Below, piece by piece: positions 6,287 through 8,394 of a DNA stretch of 8,394 bases. The notes beneath the pieces were generated by a model. It saw nothing but the letters and a program-made list of their open reading frames with translations. It ran no database searches and was not told the DNA's origin. Numbering within the stretch: position 1 is the stretch's first letter; every line of letters starts with the position of its first letter. The stretch comes from WQTU01 sp031548835 (GTDB lineage Bacteria; Spirochaetota; Spirochaetia; CADAEX01). A program made the translations under genes and the position numbers. The stretch spans positions 1 through 8,394 of the forward strand of contig JAVBQS010000035.1 in assembly GCA_031548835.1 (NCBI GenBank). Reading direction: 5' to 3'.

Positions 6287-8050
6287 ATGGATGATTACAA
6301 TCTAATAATCGGCCTTTCCTGTATGGATATAGCAGATTCTGTAGAAAAGGCCGAAGATAAATTTATAAAAATATATAAACCTTTCTTAAGAAAGCTCTAC
6401 GAATTTCCGGGAATAAAAACAGTAATACATTTTTCCGGAATGCTTTTAGAGTGGTTTGAAGAAAAACACCCTGAAGTAATAATGCTTATTGAAGAACTGG
6501 TAAAAAAAAGAAAGCAGGTGGAAGTTTTAGGCGGAGGATATTATGAACCTATTCTTCCAATGCTTTCTGCCCAGGACAGAACAGGACAAATTGAATCGCT
6601 TACAACTTTATTAAGAAAAAAATTCGGAAAACGGCCATTGGGATGCTGGATTACAGGCAGTATATGGGATAATTCGCTTATAGTTCCTATACGAAACAGC
6701 GGAATGGATTATGTTTTCCTGGATTACAGCCTTATTGATAATATTACTGATGATTTTTTATATAAACCATTTATAACTGAAGATAGCGGAAAACTTATAA
6801 CAGTTTTCCCATCGCACAGTATGTTGTCATCAATACAGGAACCAGATGCTGAAAAATATATTGATATATTAAAACGTAAAGCAAAAACAGCTGCTTCTGA
6901 TAAAGTAATATCTCTTATTTTTACTGATAATGATTTTGAAGATAAATCAGAAGAATGGATAGAAACTTTTTTTAATAATATACAAAATAATAAAAATATA
7001 AAAACAATACATCCAAGTTTATTTTTAAAATCAGTAAAATTGCAGAAAAAATATGTAAAAAATATTGAATGCTATAAAAATGTGTTATCTGAAAATTATG
7101 AGATAAATCTTACCTATTCACGCATGATTCATGTGCAGACATTGATAAACCAGGTAAAAGGCGATAAATATAAAAAAGAAGCTGCCACAGAACTTTTATG
7201 GGCAGGCCAGAATTATATTCCCTATACAAGCAATTTTTATGATAAAAGCAGTAATATACAAAGAAAGAAAAAAAATAGATTAAATGCTTATAAAAATCTT
7301 ATAGAAGCTGAAATGCTTACAAGGCAAAAAGGAGTTTTTATACCATCATTATTTAAAAATGATTTTGATATGGATGGTATTGATGAATTTTTATACCATG
7401 GCGAAGAATATAATGCATTTATCCATGTTGAAGGAGCTTCTCTTTTTGAATTTGATTATCTTAAAGATAAATGGAATTATTGCGATACAATTGATTATTC
7501 AGGCGAAAAAAATTGTTTAAAAAGATGCTTTTCCGACTATTTTGTAGATATTGATAAAAAATGTTCAGATATATCCCATGTTATAAAATATGATGAAGCA
7601 GGAATTTCATGCAGCGAATATAGTGTAAATAGTTTTGAAAGAGACCATAAAACTGTATCATTTTTATATAGAGTGAAAAATCAGGAAAATGGATTTTCTT
7701 TTAAAATTATAAAACAGTACAAATTCAATAAGAAAAATTTTGAAGTTTCTTACAGCATAATAAATACAGGTTCTAAAATAATAAACTATCAATTTGGAGT
7801 AGGATTGTTTTTTTCAATGATAGATAAAAACAGTAAATCCAGCCATAGCTGTATAAATAAAAATAATAAAGTTGTGCTTGAAGATTCATATACATCATTT
7901 TCAATAAACCTTGAAACAGCAGACAATATTTTAATTGAAGAACAGAATAAAGATGATCTTTATTGCTATACATCTATTATGCCTCTATATCAAATTAAAG
8001 ACCTTGAGCCAGGAAAAAGCCGGGAAATAAGTATAGAGATAAAGAATTAG
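6287..8050 (+). CDS. GH57-like protein (alpha-amylase/4-alpha-glucanotransferase type), probably catalytically inactive
   Basis: A 587-residue cytoplasmic protein (no signal peptide) with the architecture of GH57 4-alpha-glucanotransferase-type enzymes. It has an N-terminal (beta/alpha)7-like domain (about 1-265), a helical DUF1925-like region (about 275-345) and a C-terminal DUF1926-like beta domain (about 355-587, opening with DFDMDGIDEFLYH). Clear signatures are HFSGMLLEWFEEKHPE (48-63), LGGGYYEPILPML (81-93, E87 kept) and RPLGCWITGSIW (116-127). The active site is broken. CSR1, normally LHxHQP, reads LSCMDI (10-15). In CSR3, normally W-x-x-E-R-V-W-E-P, the nucleophile Glu is Gly124 and the following E-P is D-N. 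D214 (IFTDND) may be the old acid/base. The WHG-type helical segment is also altered (306-325). In active relatives the role is transfer of glucan chains; here a binding or regulatory role is inferred. No Shine-Dalgarno precedes the ATG. Very A/T-rich. Confidence 0.85.
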   Translation: MDDYNLIIGLSCMDIADSVEKAEDKFIKIYKPFLRKLYEFPGIKTVIHFSGMLLEWFEEKHPEVIMLIEELVKKRKQVEVLGGGYYEPILPMLSAQDRTGQIESLTTLLRKKFGKRPLGCWITGSIWDNSLIVPIRNSGMDYVFLDYSLIDNITDDFLYKPFITEDSGKLITVFPSHSMLSSIQEPDAEKYIDILKRKAKTAASDKVISLIFTDNDFEDKSEEWIETFFNNIQNNKNIKTIHPSLFLKSVKLQKKYVKNIECYKNVLSENYEINLTYSRMIHVQTLINQVKGDKYKKEAATELLWAGQNYIPYTSNFYDKSSNIQRKKKNRLNAYKNLIEAEMLTRQKGVFIPSLFKNDFDMDGIDEFLYHGEEYNAFIHVEGASLFEFDYLKDKWNYCDTIDYSGEKNCLKRCFSDYFVDIDKKCSDISHVIKYDEAGISCSEYSVNSFERDHKTVSFLYRVKNQENGFSFKIIKQYKFNKKNFEVSYSIINTGSKIINYQFGVGLFFSMIDKNSKSSHSCINKNNKVVLEDSYTSFSINLETADNILIEEQNKDDLYCYTSIMPLYQIKDLEPGKSREISIEIKN

Positions 8051-8167
8051 TATTTATAGTTTTGTAATATTTTATCTAAATCCTGTTAAATAAAATTTAG
8101 CTATGAAATAAAACCCATATATTCAAATAAAAAGTGAAAAAGCAAAAAAAGCAAAAAAATGATTGCC

Positions 8168-8185
8168 AAGCATAAAAAAATGCTT
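8168..8185. repeat. Small inverted repeat, AAGCAT/ATGCTT
   Basis: Six-bp arms around an A6 loop. On the - strand the hairpin is followed by T-rich sequence (complement of the A-runs at 8142-8159), so it could serve as a weak terminator for a convergent gene coming from the right. On the + strand it has no proper T-tail. Confidence 0.35.
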
Positions 8186-8199
8186 TAATATAACAGTAT

Positions 8200-8251
8200 A
8201 AATCAAAAAGTCAAATCAAAAAGTCAAATCAAAAAGTCAAATCAAAAAGTC
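8200..8251 (+). repeat. Four exact tandem copies of 13-bp AAATCAAAAAGTC
   Basis: Copies occupy 8200-8212, 8213-8225, 8226-8238 and 8239-8251, followed by AAA before the match ends. The copies are identical, which suggests recent expansion by slippage or ongoing selection. It is noncoding. The A5 tract recurs every 13 bp, slightly more than one helical turn. It may be a variable-number repeat locus; a protein-binding role cannot be told from sequence. Confidence 0.95.
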
Positions 8252-8284
8252 AAAATATAAGTTGTTTAAATAGATTTTTATTTT

Positions 8285-8328
8285 AAGGAAATTTAATGTT
8301 CCTTTACTTAGACATTCTATATTTGTCT
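8285..8328. repeat. Two adjacent short hairpins, AAGGAA/TTCCTT and AGACA/TGTCT
   Basis: Arms 8285-8290 and 8299-8304 enclose an 8-nt loop; arms 8310-8314 and 8324-8328 enclose a 9-nt loop. The second ends just before the stop codon of the possible reverse-strand reading frame, so together they could be its 3' untranslated hairpins. Stems are short, so either could be chance in A/T-rich DNA. Confidence 0.3.
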
Positions 8329-8394
8329 CTAAAATTTAATTTTTTTCACTAAGTATATTATTTTTCCTGTTTCTGAAACTTTAAAAGGGGTATC
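8329..8394 (-). CDS. Possible 3' end of a convergent gene entering from the right (fragment)
   Basis: Read on the - strand from the window edge, 21 codons are open (beginning DTPFKVSETGK and ending KKIKF) before a TAG at 8331-8329. The residues look protein-like with a basic tail, and short dyads follow the stop. The fragment is too short to identify. A forward frame over the same bases (8333-8394) is also open by chance, so this is only a candidate. Confidence 0.25.
   Translation of the reverse strand, partial: DTPFKVSETGKIIYLVKKIKF

Larger units (their letters stand above)
8051..8394. other. A/T-rich intergenic tail without a forward gene
   Basis: The 344 nt after the GH57-like gene contain no forward reading frame of use. 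They hold a weak dyad CTAAAT/ATTTAG (8076-8081/8095-8100), A-runs with GCAAAAAAA twice (8142-8159), a small hairpin, a 13-bp tandem array and two more short dyads. There is no G/C-rich hairpin followed by a T-run, so no standard terminator. I see no tRNA or structured RNA. Confidence 0.6.

Noticed and set aside
6287..8050. Active 4-alpha-glucanotransferase or amylopullulanase annotation
   Set aside because: The overall family match is good, but the CSR1 histidines and the catalytic Glu are missing, so an active-enzyme name would mislead.
8168..8185. Intrinsic terminator of the GH57-like gene
   Set aside because: The stem is only 6 bp, A/T-rich, more than 100 nt after the stop, and lacks a T-run on the + strand.
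8200..8251. CRISPR array
   Set aside because: Units are 13 bp and directly adjacent, with no spacers and no cas genes.
8371..8382. GTTTC-x-GAAAC dyad near the right edge as an operator
   Set aside because: Only five bases per arm around a single base; expected by chance in such sequence and with no promoter beside it.

Overview
The window carries a complete six-gene rnf operon in the order rnfC-D-G-E-A-B, all on the + strand. The first gene is fused by a 4-nt overlap to an upstream gene for an unrecognised multi-pass membrane protein. A degenerate GH57-like protein gene and an A/T-rich intergenic tail follow. The DNA is A/T-rich throughout, genes are tightly packed, and Rnf implies an anaerobe using ferredoxin/NAD+ chemistry. 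The gene order is the one familiar from clostridia and several anaerobic spirochaetes. The style of the RnfB C-terminus and the neighbouring GH57/DUF1926-type protein make me favour a host-associated Treponema-like spirochaete. That is a family-resemblance inference, not a proven assignment.

Layout: 1-1209 is the 3' part of the membrane protein gene (5' end outside the window). rnfC is at 1206-2534, rnfD 2531-3619, rnfG 3616-4170, rnfE 4175-4801 (GTG start), rnfA 4802-5392 and rnfB 5409-6212. The gaps are only overlaps or 0-16 nt, so these seven genes are probably one transcript. A 74-nt gap (6213-6286) holds a 9-bp A/T-rich inverted repeat. The GH57-like gene (6287-8050) has no Shine-Dalgarno sequence. 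The last 344 nt hold a 13-bp x 4 tandem repeat, several weak hairpins and possibly the 3' end of a convergent gene.

The Rnf proteins form one membrane complex. RnfB takes electrons from reduced ferredoxin. RnfA and RnfE are the paired membrane subunits that share an iron-sulfur centre. RnfD and RnfG carry covalent FMN. RnfC reduces NAD+. The exergonic transfer drives Na+ or H+ export. No apbE flavin transferase gene is in the window, so flavinylation must rely on a gene elsewhere.

The points that stand out are: (i) RnfB appears to have lost exactly the four cysteines of one cluster of its last ferredoxin domain and kept the four of the other; (ii) RnfD has Ser where the FMN-acceptor Thr is expected, and RnfG has a variant flavinylation motif; (iii) the GH57-like protein lacks the CSR1 histidines and the catalytic Glu, so it looks like a pseudoenzyme; (iv) an unknown seven-helix protein is translationally coupled to rnfC and may be an Rnf accessory factor. 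Base composition is also uneven: 8 of 60 bases are G/C at 121-180 and at 6961-7020, against 25 of 60 at 1921-1980 inside rnfC.
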